The notes under the pieces are model-generated. The model was given only the letters and a program-made list of their open reading frames with translations. It was not told the origin of the DNA and made no database searches. A DNA stretch of 64,000 nt from Poa pratensis. Its lineage: Eukaryota > Streptophyta > Magnoliopsida > Poales > Poaceae. The translations under genes and the position numbers were made by a program. The stretch lies in the NCBI GenBank assembly GCA_947311845.1, contig CAMZMU010000111.1, positions 12,938,743-13,002,742 of the forward strand. Reading direction: 5' to 3'. Below are positions 10,320-22,330 of this stretch, piece by piece (position 1 is the first letter of the stretch; each line of letters begins with the position of its first letter).

Positions 10320-13300
10320 GTTACACCGTGGACACGGACTGGTACATGGACTCCGGCGCACAGACCATCTGACCAGCGACCTCGACCGTCTCAGCGTCCA
10401 AGAACGCTACGCTGGCAAGGACAAGGTGCACGGTGCCAACGGGGCAGGTATGTCTATCTCCCATGTCGGTCACTCTACTATTTCTGGCTCATCTAAATTA
10501 CTTCAGCTTCGTAATATATTACATGTCCCAACCATCAACAAACATCTCCTTTCCGTGCACAAACTTGTTTCTGATAATGATGCTTTTGCTGAATTTCACC
10601 CTCATGTGTTTTGTCTTAAGGACCGAGCAACGAAGACGGTTCTGCTTCGCGGTAGATGTCGCAATGGTCTGTACCCGGTGCCAAGCCTTCCAAATAAATC
10701 GTCCGGTGTTCCGGCCCCCAAGTTCTCTCCGCTGCCAAGCTTTCTCCGGAACTTTGGCATCGAAGATTAGGTCATCCGTCCAAAGGAGTCGTTGAGTCTG
10801 TTCTTAGGTTGAATAAATTCGCTTGTGCACCGTCGCTTGAGTCTAGTGTTTGTGATGCTTGTCAACAAGCAAAAATTCATCAATTACCTTTTCGTGATTC
10901 CTCTCATATATCTCATGAACCACTTGAACTTATTCACTCCGATGTATGGGGTCCAGCAATTACTTCAGTAGGTGGTTTTAAATATTATGTGAGTTTTGTG
11001 GATGATTTCAGCCGTTTCACATGGATTTACCTCCTTAAACTAAAATCTGATGTTGAGCAAGCCTTTTATACCTTCCAGAAACATGTTGAACGCATGCTAG
11101 GTACAAAAATTAAAACTGTCCAATCCGATTGGGGTGGCGAGTACCATCGTCTTAATCGGTATTTTCATAAGGAAGGCATTGCACATCGTGTCTCATGTCC
11201 TCACACTAGTCAGCAAAATGGCATCGCCGAGCGAAAGCATCGCCATATCGTCGAGACGGGCATTGCCCTTCTCGCTCATTCCTCTCTCCCCACTCGTTTT
11301 TGGGATGAGGCGTTTCTTACCGCGTGTTACCTCATTAACCGCATGCCCACGAGAGTTCTTCAAAACTCCACGCCCATCACTTGCCTTCCAAGAACAACCC
11401 GATTACACTTTTCTCCGCGCTTTTGGATGCGCGTGTTGGCCCAATCTTAGGCCGTATAATAACCGCAAACTTATGTTTCGCTCACGACAATGTGTTTTTC
11501 TGGGTTACAGTTCTATGCATAAAGGTTACAAGTGCTTGGATAGGTCCAGCGGACGTATTTACATCTCACGTGATGTGGTATTTGATGAACTTGTCTTTCC
11601 ATTCGATCAATCCTCCCACACCTCGTCCTCACCACCACTCCTAGCTACACCTTCCACTTTTCCTCTACCGAGCCAGCTTTAGTGGATGATCGCATGCGGA
11701 AATATGACGTTACTCTGCTATCTAACCCCGTACCCAGCTCGTCTCCCTGTCCTGCAGGTACCAGCCTCGACGAGACGTCGCCATGCACGCCACGTCGCCA
11801 TGCAGACCCGAGCCATGCAGCCGGTCCAACCCCTGGTGCTTCGCCGGTGATTATTCCTTCACCATCTGGGCCGAGCAGCCCAGTTTCTTCAGCGCGTCGG
11901 CCTGCCACGACGCCCGACCCAGCCCATGCTGATGCATCGCCTCCTCCTGGCGGCACCTCGCCGCCTGCGACGCCGCCGGCTTCCTCACCATCGCCTGATA
12001 CGGCCCGTCGTCACCTGACGCGGCCGGCTCGCCTGACGCCGCTCCCACGGGCGCCGTTCATCCCATGGCGACTCGTCTTCGCCACAACATTGTCAAGCCC
12101 GTGGTGCCGCGCGACGGCACCATTCGCTATGACCCTCGGCGTCGTGCGTTTCACGCCGCGCCTCGCTCCTATCGCGACGCCCTTGCTGACGATCAGTGGC
12201 GTCCGGCAATGGAGGCTGAGTTCCAAGCCCTGCAGCAAAATGAGACATGGTCGTTGGTGCCCCGACCACCTGGCAAGAACATCATCGGATGTAAATGGAT
12301 TTTTAAGGTCAAGCACAAGGCTGATGGTTCTCTCGACAAGTTCAAGGCTCGGTTGGTGGCGCGTGGTTTCACTCAGCAGTACGGGCTCGATTACTCGGAC
12401 ACATTTTCTCCGGTCGTCAAACCCGCCACCGTGCGCCTTGTGCTCTCTTTGGCTGTCTCCGCGGTTGGCATTCTCGTCAAGTGGACATAGCAATGCTTTT
12501 CTCCACGGAATTCTGACTGAAGAAGCATACATGCAGCAGCCTCCCGGCTTCCAAGATCCGTCGCGGCCTGATTATGTTTGCAAGCTCCGCAAGGCGTTGT
12601 ATGGCCTCAAACAGTCCCCGCGCGCATGGTATGCTCGTCTCAGTGAGCGTCTCCAGCAGCTCGGTTTCATCCGTCAGCAGCCGATACCTCTCTGTTCATT
12701 CTTGTTGATGGAGGGGTCAGCATTTACATGCTTGTGTATGTGGACGATATCGTCATCGTGAGCTCTTCTGAATCTGCCATGCACCGTTTGCTTCAACGTC
12801 TGTCAGCCACATTTCCTGTCAAAGATCTTGGCACTCTCAATTATTTTCTTGGTATTGAAGTACTTCGCAATTCCGGGGGAATGACTCTTACTCAGAAAAA
12901 GTACGCCCTTGATTTGCTCCAGCGTACTGATATGGCGAATTGCAAAGCAGTTTCAACACCAATGTGCACTCATGAGAAGCTTACCCGTGATGCTGGTCAC
13001 AAGCTTGATGATGATGGAGCCTTTAAATACAGAAGCACGGTCGGCGCACTTCAGTACTTGACCTTGACGCGGCCAGATCTTTCTTATGCCGTAAACAAGG
13101 TCTGCCAATATTTGTCATGTCCCACTGATCTTCACTGGGAAGCTGTCAAGCGTATCCTTCGTTTTGTCAAAGGAACGGTGACCACTGGCTTGACAATACG
13201 ACGCTCTTCATCTACTTTGTTGAGTGTTTTCACAGACGCGACTGGGCAGGCTGCGGTGATGACAGACGTTCGATGGGTGGGTTTGCTGTGTTCTTTGGAC

Positions 13301-13686
13301 CCAACCTCGTCTCGTGGAGTGCACGGAAACAGCCAACGGTCTCACGCTCATCAACTGAAGCGGAGTACAAGGCACTGGCGAATGGTACAGCTGAAGCGAC
13401 ATGGTTTCAGTCATTGTTGAAGGAGCTGCAAGTTCCTCAACCTCGAGCACCGGTTCTGTGGTGCGACAATCTCGGCGCGACGTATCTCACCGCAAATCCA
13501 GTGTTTCATGCCCGCACAAAGCACATAGAGGTGGACTTCCACTTTGTAAGAGAGAAGGTTGCCATGGGAGCTCTTGACGTTCGATTCGTCTCGTCTGCCG
13601 ATCAAGTCGCTGATGCGTTCACTAAACCTCTCACGAAAGTGATGTTAACTCGGATGCGTTCCAATCTCAATCTTTGTACCGGTTGA
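10320..13686 (+). pseudogene. Copia pol: protease, integrase, RT, RNase H, frameshifted
   Basis: The domains appear in Copia order. Protease has DSGA (about 10350). Integrase has the HHCC region around LWHRRLGHPS and catalytic residues in SDVWGP, QSDWGGEY and AERKHRH (10809-11380). RT starts near 12180 with [18 protein letters not shown] and includes [12 protein letters not shown] and the catalytic YVDD (about 12735). RNase H (13273-13683) includes STEAEYKAL and WCDN and ends with DAFTKPL. Frame changes lie near 10370, 10720, 11370, between 11680 and 12065, 12465, 12690 and 13240. Almost all lesions are short indels rather than stop codons. The product cannot be made as one polyprotein. Confidence 0.9.
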
Positions 13687-13688
13687 GA

Positions 13689-13699
13689 TTGCGGGGGAA
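13689..13699 (+). promoter_or_regulatory. Copia polypurine tract
   Basis: The purine-rich GCGGGGGAA stretch lies immediately before the 3' LTR. This is the expected position of the plus-strand primer. Confidence 0.85.
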
Positions 13700-13903
13700 T
13701 GCTAAACAACCGAGATAGAATAGGTTAGTTGACGTTAACAGACTTGATAGATATTTCGTGTATAGCAAGTTGTAGATTGATACGATCAGATTGGATCGGT
13801 ATGATCATGTAATTCTGTTGTAACAGTACATGCGATCTAGCATCGCCTATATATATACACGAGAGCCCTATGGGCTAATCACGGCAAATTATCCTTCCTG
13901 ACT
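13700..13903 (+). repeat. Copia 3' LTR
   Basis: This is a 204-bp copy of the 5' LTR with one base difference. It is followed by the ttatg target duplication and then by resumed LINE sequence. Confidence 0.95.
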
Positions 13904-13908
13904 TTATG

Positions 13909-14558
13909 CACTCGATCTGGACTGCAAAAATTCGTCGGACTAGTGATCAGAAGTGTCTTGATTCTCAACTTATGATAACCTAGAAAGGCGAGGGAAAGAT
14001 CTCTCCTTGTTGGAAATACCTCGTGAGAGTTGTACCACTACGGTGCATCAGTTTTGGCATCCACCTAACCCGGGCAGGGTGAAAATCAATACTGATGGAG
14101 CCATGGAGTTGTTGCAAGATTGCACATTTCCTTTATGGGAGCTTGCAAAACCTTTTACTGGCGTTACCGATTCGCTCACTATCGAGGATCTGGCGCTTGC
14201 GAGGTGTTATCTTTGCTTAGATTAGGGGTTTCTCACATGTGATTATATATTTAACTAGACTGCTCCGAGGTCGTAGACCCCTGGAGGCCTGGACTTCGGG
14301 TCGTGACGCTAGATCGATCGTGGGGCCTATTTTGGACGATGTTGGGGGGGCATCTCTGCTAGTTTTGTTTTGTTTTTTATTAAGCATGTCAAGTGGTGGA
14401 CTAATAAGTTTAGGGATCGTTGTGCTAAGCTTTCTGTAACCTTCCAGGTTCATAATGCTTGCTACGTGATTGCCCACCGTTTCTTATAAGGAGCCTTCTA
14501 GCTGATTTTAATCGTCTATCTGTTATCAATAAAGCTCCCCGTGCTGACAGAACAAAAA
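13909..14558 (+). pseudogene. Decayed LINE (right part): RNase H and poly(A)
   Basis: After the Copia element the LINE resumes with HSIWTAK. The RNase H start follows, in the frame 14007-14225 (WHPPNPGRVKINTDGAM, the usual PPxxGxVKxNxDGA entry of plant LINE RNase H). A degenerate remainder, an AATAAA signal near 14530 and an A-run at about 14551-14558 close the element. Confidence 0.75.
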
Positions 14559-15564
14559 AAAGACGTGTGATAGATGAAAACAAAAATCAACGTGCGATAT
14601 ATATATAGACTGCCTTTTTGTTTGCCTAGAATTCAAACTCGGTATATACACTTACATTGAGCACATGAAAGGCAAGCATGGGCCTCATCTTGTATATATC
14701 GAGCTTTTCTACGGTGCTTGGGAGGTACCGCCATATATAGGTACCTCTATATAATCAGCCGTTGATTTACCTAAGGTAGGGTGGCCATTCCACGTCCCGC
14801 GAATTTGCCCCCATTCAGCTCAGTCGACGGCAATGAGTCCCTCTGCCTTGCTCGGCAACGGCCGCGCGATTTGCATCACATGAGCATGGATGCACCCAGC
14901 GACGGCCGTACGTGAGAGATTCATTGGTCCAGGACCGGCCCGGCCGGGCTAGGCGAGGTGACGCTAGGGCGCTCAGACGCAGGGCGAAAGGCGTGAAGTT
15001 GTGTCTCAGTGGCTGCACGTACGGCGATGTTCACGATCAGGGCAGTGCGCGATTGCCCGGCGAGGTGGTTGGCCAAGTCCACGAAGCAATGGCGCCCGGC
15101 AACTTCGTCTAGAATTTTAATCGAATCAGTGCATTGTGATTGAAAGAACTATACACTGAAATTTTATTCCATGGATCGAGCCTTGCTTAGTTTCTTTACG
15201 CTCGAAGCACTGAAGAGCTGATTTTTCAAGCGCGGCGGCGGTGAATCGCCGCTGCGCGGCGAAGCCACAAGACCAGCGTCCGAGCGCGGATGGGTGTTGC
15301 ATGGGCTGTGCGGTGAGGGTCTGGTATGGGCGCTGCCGATCCTCTCGGTCGGAAGCGTAATTTCTTCAGCCTGATCGCTTGGTAGGTGACGAGGCAAAGC
15401 AGCACGCGAGCATGTCGCAGTCGCCGGAGGGGATTAAGGCCGCGATATTACCCTAGCGTACTTGGTACAACCGGCAGGCCGCTCTCGCTTTCGACAACAT
15501 AGTACCAGCAGGTGCCATCGGATTCAAGTTTGGTGGACGGTTGAGGTGCATTTTCCAAGCATAT
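14559..15564. other. Junction region between LINE and copy B
   Basis: The first 200 bp (14559-14760) match the outer flank of the zinc-finger repeats (compare 33500-33660 and 40430-40540). The rest (about 14770-15560) is GC-rich and unlike its surroundings. One minus-strand stretch at 15448-15560 looks exon-like (CWYYVVESESGLPVVPSTLG, then stop), but it runs straight into repeat sequence and cannot be assigned to a gene. Confidence 0.4.
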
Positions 15565-15988
15565 GAGAACTTGCCATATCAGATATCTGGTTATGTAGAC
15601 GAGATCTAACAGAATTGGATACAAAATTTTCCGTTGAACCATTTTAAGAAACTAATAGATGCGACAACCTGTACGCATTAAGTGTTTACGCAAGCACACA
15701 ATGGATAAACTTGTTTGATTTTTTTCTTCACTATGAGATCTATCAGAACATATAGCAAAATCACAGTAACAAATACAAGATTAAACAAACTAAATTATCA
15801 AGAATCTTAAAGACAGGACACATCATATCGTCGCATGTATAGTTTTCCTCTTGAGATGATAAATCGAACAAGGAAGACAACAGTGTACGATAAAGCAAAC
15901 AAGATGCTAGCTAGCATGGATCTTAAACATTGCATTACCATCGAGATGGATCTAACACGACTAGCTAGCCAGCGTACTGATCAGAGAT

Positions 15989-16418
15989 TCAGAGACGCAA
16001 CGTCAGGTCCAAGGCGCTCACTGAGTCGTCGGCCTCCTCCTCCGCACCATTGTTCACCTGCAGCTCCGCGGCAGCGTTGTTGTTGGACGACTCCGGCACG
16101 TTGTCGTTCACCACGCGACGGGCGGCGCTGGTGCCCCCAGCAGGCAAAGGAAGTCTCTCTCCACCGGGGGTTGGTGTTGGTCTCCCCGGTGGTGCTCCTC
16201 CGAGAAGGCAGGGTTGGGTGGAGGGGGTGGCGGAGGTGGGAGGGGCTGCGGCGCCGGCGGGTTCCTGCAGTAGCCACTGGACATGTGGCCACCAAGGGCT
16301 TGTCTCGTCGGCCACGTCTTGCGGCAGAAATGGCATGTGTAACCCTCCCCGGCTGCAGTTGCCGCGGCAACGCCGGCGGCCGCCATTGGTTGGGTGAGCC
16401 GCCGCCGTTCGAGGCCAT
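15989..16418 (-). pseudogene. Frameshifted zinc-finger copy B
   Basis: This is the paralogue of the gene at 418-822. The finger is conserved (C-x2-C, RQALGGH, same Cys in place of the last His) in the frame that ends at 16108. The C-terminus with LDLTLRL lies in another frame (stop at 15989-15991). Aligning the two copies shows one G missing near 16115, where copy A reads accacggcgacgg and copy B accacgcgacgg. The cognate start (ATG at 16418) is also out of frame with the finger because of 8 bp net extra sequence; an in-frame ATG at 16386 could still start a protein. The predicted product keeps the finger but loses the EAR motif. It is either a pseudogene or a truncated finger-only protein. 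Confidence 0.75.
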
Positions 16419-16516
16419 CTCCTACGAGAAGGGTTTTGGCGAGAGGGGGCGGATCGATGCTGTAACTGGCTAGGTTCTTGGCTGGCCAAAATGACCTGGA
16501 TGGCCAGGGGTTTATA

Positions 16517-16527
16517 ACGTTATATAG
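16517..16527 (-). promoter_or_regulatory. TATA box of zinc-finger copy B
   Basis: TATATAAC on the minus strand is conserved with copy A in position relative to the start codon. Confidence 0.45.
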
Positions 16528-16840
16528 ACGTGTGGCTGGCAACGGTCAACGGCAAGCACCATGCCACTTCGGGTGCTGCTACCCTTCAGATGTTCAGATA
16601 TCGTATGATGAAGGATATACGACTTGTGCGTCTTTTTTTTTTCCAGTACAAGGCCAGCTTACAGGCTTACGGCATGTTCTATAGGCATGTGAGACAACTC
16701 TGAATAATGACTGTCCAGACCACAACTATCACTCCTATTAGCACAGAAAGCGTGCTTAGCAGCAACGTGTGCACCTACACGTTACCCTCTAGTTTTACAT
16801 GAACCGCATCACTAAAACAAAAATCGAAGGCTTTGCTCTT

Positions 16841-16902
16841 GTATCTAGACACATCCACTTTTGGACAAATAAAAGTCATCTATTTTGAAACGGAGGGAGT
16901 AG
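16841..16902. mobile_element. Half Stowaway-type MITE
   Basis: The sequence from about 16841 to the end motif GAAACGGAGGGAGTA is the right half of a grass Stowaway MITE. The opposite end is missing. Copy A lacks this insert at the equivalent position (about 1200-1205). Confidence 0.7.
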
Positions 16903-18287
16903 TAATCATTTACCCGAGACTATAGGATATGCGCCATGCATGTGAGGTACCGGGGCAATAGAGCACGTATCATGGATTTGGCCATGAGGTATTCCAAGTG
17001 CTCCACAACCAGAAAACCTTCGTCTGAAAAATCACGGATCATAACTGGAAATAAATACCGAAATCGACACAACATAAGTTTACTATGTCATAAAAATTCA
17101 AATCTAATTTTGAAGAATAGGAATTGGTAATAATGGGCCAGAATTACATCTTATTTTGAATTATCAATTACTCATTTTTTTGATATAAGCTATGTGCGAA
17201 GTCGAAACAGTGCGCACCGTCACGGCGCCATCCGCTCAGATGCCAAGGGACACGTGGCAGCTCTTTTTGCCGACCCATGTCTTTGAATCTGGCCTATGTC
17301 TCATCAATGTCTATTATCCAAACTGCTATGAGTAACAAAATACCCTTTATCGGAAAAGGACTGAAAATGGGAACCTCGGGCAAGAATAAAGAATATGCTG
17401 CGAATAGCTAGCTACTAGAAGGGGAAGGCGCGCTTTGCCGCGCCCTTTTGTTTTTTTTTTACCGCTCAAAAGGTTTTGTCCAATGAACTCTTGTTTTCCA
17501 TCAGATTTTCGTCTTTGGTGAGCTATCCATAGGTTGTTTTTTTATTTCGGCTTGCCCATACGCTTTGATTATACAATGATTCTCTGGAAACAATATGATT
17601 TGGTCTTTGAACATGACACATTCAAATAACGATGTTTAGAGCGTGTTCTATATAGCTAAACTATGCTCTTCGGGTGAGGCGTGCTTATAACGTAGCTATA
17701 TTGTTAATCGACCATTCAGGATCTTATTATTTCTATCTCACAAGCACAAAGGCAGAATTGGAATTATAGGAAAATCTTGAGCTTCCCTAAAAAAAACTTA
17801 GCTAGGTGCTGCAGCTAAGGAATTGCAAGGCTTTTCTACACAATAAGTCGTCAAACATCAATTTTAGTTGAGCTGAACAAATAAAAATATAGAATTTTGT
17901 TGCACGCAAAAACCACCATCAAAGGTAAAATTTCTTTGATATATTTATCATCGGTACACATAATTTAGTAATGAGCTAGGAAGCACCATGAATCATCCTG
18001 ACGCACGGTGGTAGAGCATTAAATCTGCAAATTTGAATCCTATTTTTCATTCACGCTCCAGCTTTAGGGTTCTTCCACAAGGAGTAGAGTAGGCTTAGTC
18101 TGCCATTGTGTGTTGCAGCCTGCAAGATCTCCAAGTTAAGAGCATGACCTGAAACATTGCCCCAGAAAAGGATGATGCATGATTTAGCCTTTATGGTGAC
18201 GCCAATTCCAATAATATCATAGAAGATGAGCTGGGGTGGGGGGCATCAGGAAATAAAATATAGCATCAAAAGGTTGCTCGCCATATG

Positions 18288-18707
18288 TTAACTCTGGTAT
18301 TTTCCCTCACTTTGTTCATGTTGTACTTGCAAAGAATGACCAGTAGAAGAGACGGAACCATCTGTGCATGTAGACTCAAAGATGTGCCAAATCCAAATCA
18401 ATAAGACTGATATGTGTGTTGGTACTAAATTTGCTAAATTGCAGGCAGTAGATGCTTCCCTAAGATGAACCCAAAAATACTGGTAGATAGACTTTGTAGT
18501 CAACAAAAAATTAAGCATGACTGGACAAAAACATGAAACCAAAAGAAATCCACATAAGGATTTGTAATGTACAAACAAAAATATACTCGCATTTAACATC
18601 ACAAATTGTTGCGCCTCTTCTACTGAACTTAACATCTGAAAGTAAACGAACAATCCTAAAAGAACAAAGTAAACCAAAATTCTATGACCACATTTACAAA
18701 ACAACAA
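18288..18707 (-). other. Exon-like segment in Helitron (unidentified)
   Basis: An open stretch lies on the minus strand, the same strand as the Helitron. The part near 18300-18450 looks more protein-like (SSTGHSLQVQHEQSEG), while the upstream part looks like intron (T-rich, followed by an AG at about 18455). I cannot identify a family. Confidence 0.25.
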
Positions 18708-19017
18708 TGTGAAAGAACAAAGAACTGAACTTAGCGTCTGAAAGTAAACGGTTCATCATGTAGTACATGATCACTTCCTGTCCCTGCATGTCCAAGGTAA
18801 TTTGTATGCTAAAAATATAAAAGTTGTCGGGCAGGACAAGTCCAGATGATCTCTCGGGGATTTTGTCATACAGCAGACTTCATCAAATTTTCTTAGATTA
18901 TTTTACCTACGCAATTAGGATAATATAAATATGTCAAGTGACATGAGCCAAGTAAAGAGCTAATATTCACTGCTTGTTTCCGTCACATGAAAATGCAGGG
19001 GCGCAAAAGCATATCAC

Positions 19018-19207
19018 CTGTAGATCCGAGAAGCTCTTAACAACCCTGAAGTTCACAAGCCTATTTTCAGTATAAAGAGCTTCAGCTTCAGCCCGACATA
19101 AGAGGACAAACCCTTTAAATATGTAAGAAGCGTAACTAATAGCCAGAAGGTTTTCAGAACTCTCTGAGTGACAAGCCAGTTTGTCGTCCATTGTACCGAG
19201 CTGCAAT
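19018..19207 (-). pseudogene. Putative captured exon in Helitron
   Basis: This 190-bp minus-strand segment is open in one frame and bounded by a good acceptor (TTGCTTGCAG, ending at 19208) and a good donor (CTACAG|GTGATA, at 19018/19017). Its translation (LLAISYASYIFKGFVLLC, then RLVNFRVVKSFSDLQ) reads like a real protein, but I do not recognise the family. Its orientation along the Helitron is what gene capture usually produces. Confidence 0.45.
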
Positions 19208-19749
19208 CTGCAAGCAACAAAGGGTCATACATTGTTATTCTGTCTTCGGAGTGGAAATTAGTGACTGAAAACTAAAAATAAATAACACAACATCGTTCAG
19301 ATTGGCAGCAATTGCTTCCCATTCCATATCTATCCTTGAACAATACAACAATAATGTAATGTTATTTTTTAAACAATGTAGAAATGCTTCGTTAAAGCGG
19401 AAGTGGCCACAAATGAACCTCGACTGGTTTCCGAATAAGTAGGTTATTTCGAGAAATGAAGCAAACTAAAGAAAAACTCAGATGAGTAAATATTGTCTTC
19501 ATAATGACCGGCAAAGACTTTCATAACTCTCATCTGCTTTAACACTTTCCACCTTATTTTTAGTAGAAGTCTTGTACAAAAAGATATATAATGTTTCTAA
19601 ATTGGATATTCAAAATAAATAAATTTGCCCACCATGTGAGTAAGAAAAGATGTATCATTGAGGAGCCCAAAGGGTGTTGTATTCCTAACAGAAATTGACT
19701 GCCCTGATTCAGAAATCACCATGATTGAATATTGTTTCGTGTTCACCAT

Positions 19750-20005
19750 CAAATGTACGTATCCTATGGTATACATAAACAAGGGCCTCTTAACGGATAG
19801 GTACATATCCTCTGGTATATACAGAAACCAGCACCTCTTTACAGATAGATACATGTCATCTTGTATCCAGAAACCATGACCATCGACTGTGCATATCCTC
19901 TGGTATACAGCCCTAATTGCCTAAATTTTTGCAAAATAATAGAGGCCATTGGTAAGTACACATCTTTTGATATACAGAAGCCAGGACCTCTTAACAGATA
20001 GACAC
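19750..20005. repeat. Degenerate tandem repeat, unit about 48 bp or more
   Basis: At least four diverged units share the pattern catatcctctggtatacaga and cctcttaacagatag. Spacing starts near 48 bp and becomes irregular. They lie within the Helitron. Confidence 0.65.
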
Positions 20006-20280
20006 GGAAAACAAATCAGGGCATTGTTAAAATCTCCTGCCGGTGGTATTAACGTCAGGCATAAGACAAATTGCTTGTTCTCTTACTTATATTCGTTTTT
20101 GCATCTTAAGAAATAAATATGATAGTGATGAAAAAAGCAATTTGTTATACAAATAAACCTTCCTGGGCATATCGTAACTTTCAGGTCAGCAATCCCAACA
20201 TCATTTGATCAAGTAAAACAAGTCTGAAGTAATATTAGTTTAGCTTGGTCAGAAACTGAAATTTAACGCTTGGTAAGCAA

Positions 20281-20400
20281 GTACTATTTCCTGGATTCGA
20301 TTTTTAGTTTTCAGTTGCACATACTATTTCCTGGATTCGATTTTTAGTTTTCAGTTGCACATACTATTTCCTGGATTCGATTTTTAGTTTTCAGTTGCAT
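20281..20400. repeat. Three perfect 40-bp tandem repeats
   Basis: The 40-bp unit beginning tactatttcctggattcgat occurs three times without interruption, essentially identical. It lies inside the Helitron. Confidence 0.9.
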
Positions 20401-21106
20401 AGTTGGATTCAAAAGCTCATAAATCTTATAACAATCCAAGGAATTCACTAAGTTTCTCTGCCTCCGAAAAAAAAGGAAGAAGCTTTCTGGTAATAAAAAA
20501 GGGAGCTAAATATCGATGTTCAAAACGCATGCTGTTATAGTTTATGTTGTATTTCCAAATGTTTCACACTTCCACCACAATTCACAATGGGTATGTCATG
20601 GTGGATAATTAGTACTAATTACTTACTGCTTTGAGAAATGAACACTACTGATAAAATAGTACAAAATATTCTGTTAGTCAGAAGACAAAACATCCTAGAG
20701 AATACAGATCCACCAAATTTCCATGACAACATTCTATATTTAGTTTAGTCTAATGGCATATCAGTGACCTATTAAAAACAAGAACTTGCTAGACTACAAA
20801 CAAAGTGATGCTTTGGTTGAAAAATATGTAACTTCCATCACACAAATAGTCAGAAGAAGACTCACTGATTCCTAAGACTTAAGCAGGACGTGAATGCATC
20901 TGAATTTGAAGTTACACGTTATACACGGCGTCAGCCAAATCTAGCCCAGCCGCATTATCCAGCCATGGTGCGGTCCTAGATATAAGCCAATCAGCGTGCC
21001 TACTTTCCTAGTGCTTCAGCCGGGAGCACTAAGCACTAATCAGCAGCACATGCTGCACGGCTTCACAAGTGAGCCCCCAGCGGGGGGCGCGGATTCGCTG
21101 ACGTTG

Positions 21107-21212
21107 GATTCGCTGACTTTGCCTGACTTTGAGTCACTTACATGTGGGGCCCACCATGTGTGGGGCCCACACGTAAGTGACTCAACGTCAGCGGGAGCAA
21201 AGTCAGCGAATC
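21107..21212. repeat. 106-bp inverted repeat (hairpin)
   Basis: The arms gattcgctgactttg (21107-21121) and caaagtcagcgaatc (21198-21212) are perfect inverted copies. The inner arms gagtcactta and taagtgactc continue the pairing around a GGGCCCA-rich loop. It could be a small MITE, but no target duplication is clear. Confidence 0.8.
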
Positions 21213-21589
21213 TCAACCCCCCAGCGGGCGGCCGGCCATCCGATCATGCACAAGTGCAGGCACAGACTCGCAACCAACAACTCACTGCACATCGTCGTTG
21301 TCGCACATCTGAATCTAACAAAAGACACATGGTCACACATGTAGTACAAAATAGGACAGTTTGTAAACAGATCAATAGACAAAGAGAAGATAGAATAGAG
21401 TACTGGCCTTGTGTTCATGTTGATGGTAGCTAGCTCCTCTCCTCGCTGGCCCTGTACCATGCGTGTTGGACTGCTAGTGGCGGCATGGGCCGTGCGTCCC
21501 GTCGGTAGGGGACCAAAGCAGGGGAACTGTTGAATGAGGAAGGGAGGTGAGAGCAGCGACCGAGTTTCCTGCCTGCCGGGGAAGGGAGC

Positions 21590-22130
21590 GCTGCGCGCGC
21601 AGGCTGCCTTAGTCCACGTCGTCGCAGCTCCAGTGTCGCCTCCAGGATCCAGCACGTCGTCGCCTGTTTGTGCCGAGAGAAGGAGGTAGGGATCCGGGTA
21701 AGACGGTGAGCTCCATGAACAGATCAGAGAAAAACAAATGGAGAGTTAGGGTTAAGGCACCTGAATCAGCTGTTCCCAGTGACCTTGCCACCCTCCGCGC
21801 CGCCGGCCTCGTCCGGGACGCGCTCCTGCAGCGCCTCCTCCCGCCGGGCACCATGACCTCCCTGTCCGGCTCCGTCCGCTCGGCTCGTCGCTCGCCCTCT
21901 GCTTCGCCGCCGCCATCCTCTAGCGCCTCTTCCCGCCAGGCACCGCGGCCGTCCCGCCTGGATCCGTCCGCTCGCCAGCGATGCAGCAGCAGCAGCAGCA
22001 GGGGAGGCAGCGGCGGAGGAGAAGGAAGCGCACGGCGGCGGTGGAGTTCACGGGAGAGATGAGGAGGATTGGGGGGATTGGAGGAGAGAGACGTGTGGGG
22101 ATTGGGGGGTGCGAGTCAACTGCAACCAAA
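21590..22130 (-). other. GC-rich block near Helitron 5' end
   Basis: This is a CpG-rich stretch with several short frames on both strands and a CAG/CTG run at 21981-22000. Its composition resembles the promoter and first exon of a grass gene captured near the Helitron 5' end. No protein family is recognisable. Confidence 0.35.
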
Positions 22131-22182
22131 ACCGACGTGCGCCAGCGAATCACACGAGGCTACAACCGACGTAGAAATTTAC

Positions 22183-22330
22183 CTGAAACTGACAGGCTGG
22201 ACCCAAAGGCAGAATGCACCCCAAAGCAGGAATTCCTGCTCGGTTAGATGTTGTATCTGAAACTGACAGGCGGAACCCAAAGGCAGAATGCACCACAAAG
22301 CAGAAATTCCTGCTCGGTTTGATGTTGTAG
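22183..22330. repeat. 74-bp tandem duplication at the Helitron 5' terminus
   Basis: Two copies of about 74 bp start ctgaaactgacaggc at 22183 and 22257. The repeat covers the subterminal region of the Helitron, so the 5' end is nearly doubled. Confidence 0.85.

Larger units (their letters stand above)
9106..13903 (+). mobile_element. Complete Ty1/Copia LTR retrotransposon, coding region decayed
   Basis: This 4,798-bp element has two 204-bp LTRs, a tRNA-Met-type primer site, gag and pol in Copia order (protease, integrase, RT, RNase H) and a polypurine tract. A 5-bp target duplication ttatg flanks it (9101-9105 and 13904-13908). It lies inside the decayed LINE. The LTRs differ at only one base, so insertion is recent. 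The gag-pol frame nevertheless carries about eight small frameshifts. Confidence 0.95.
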
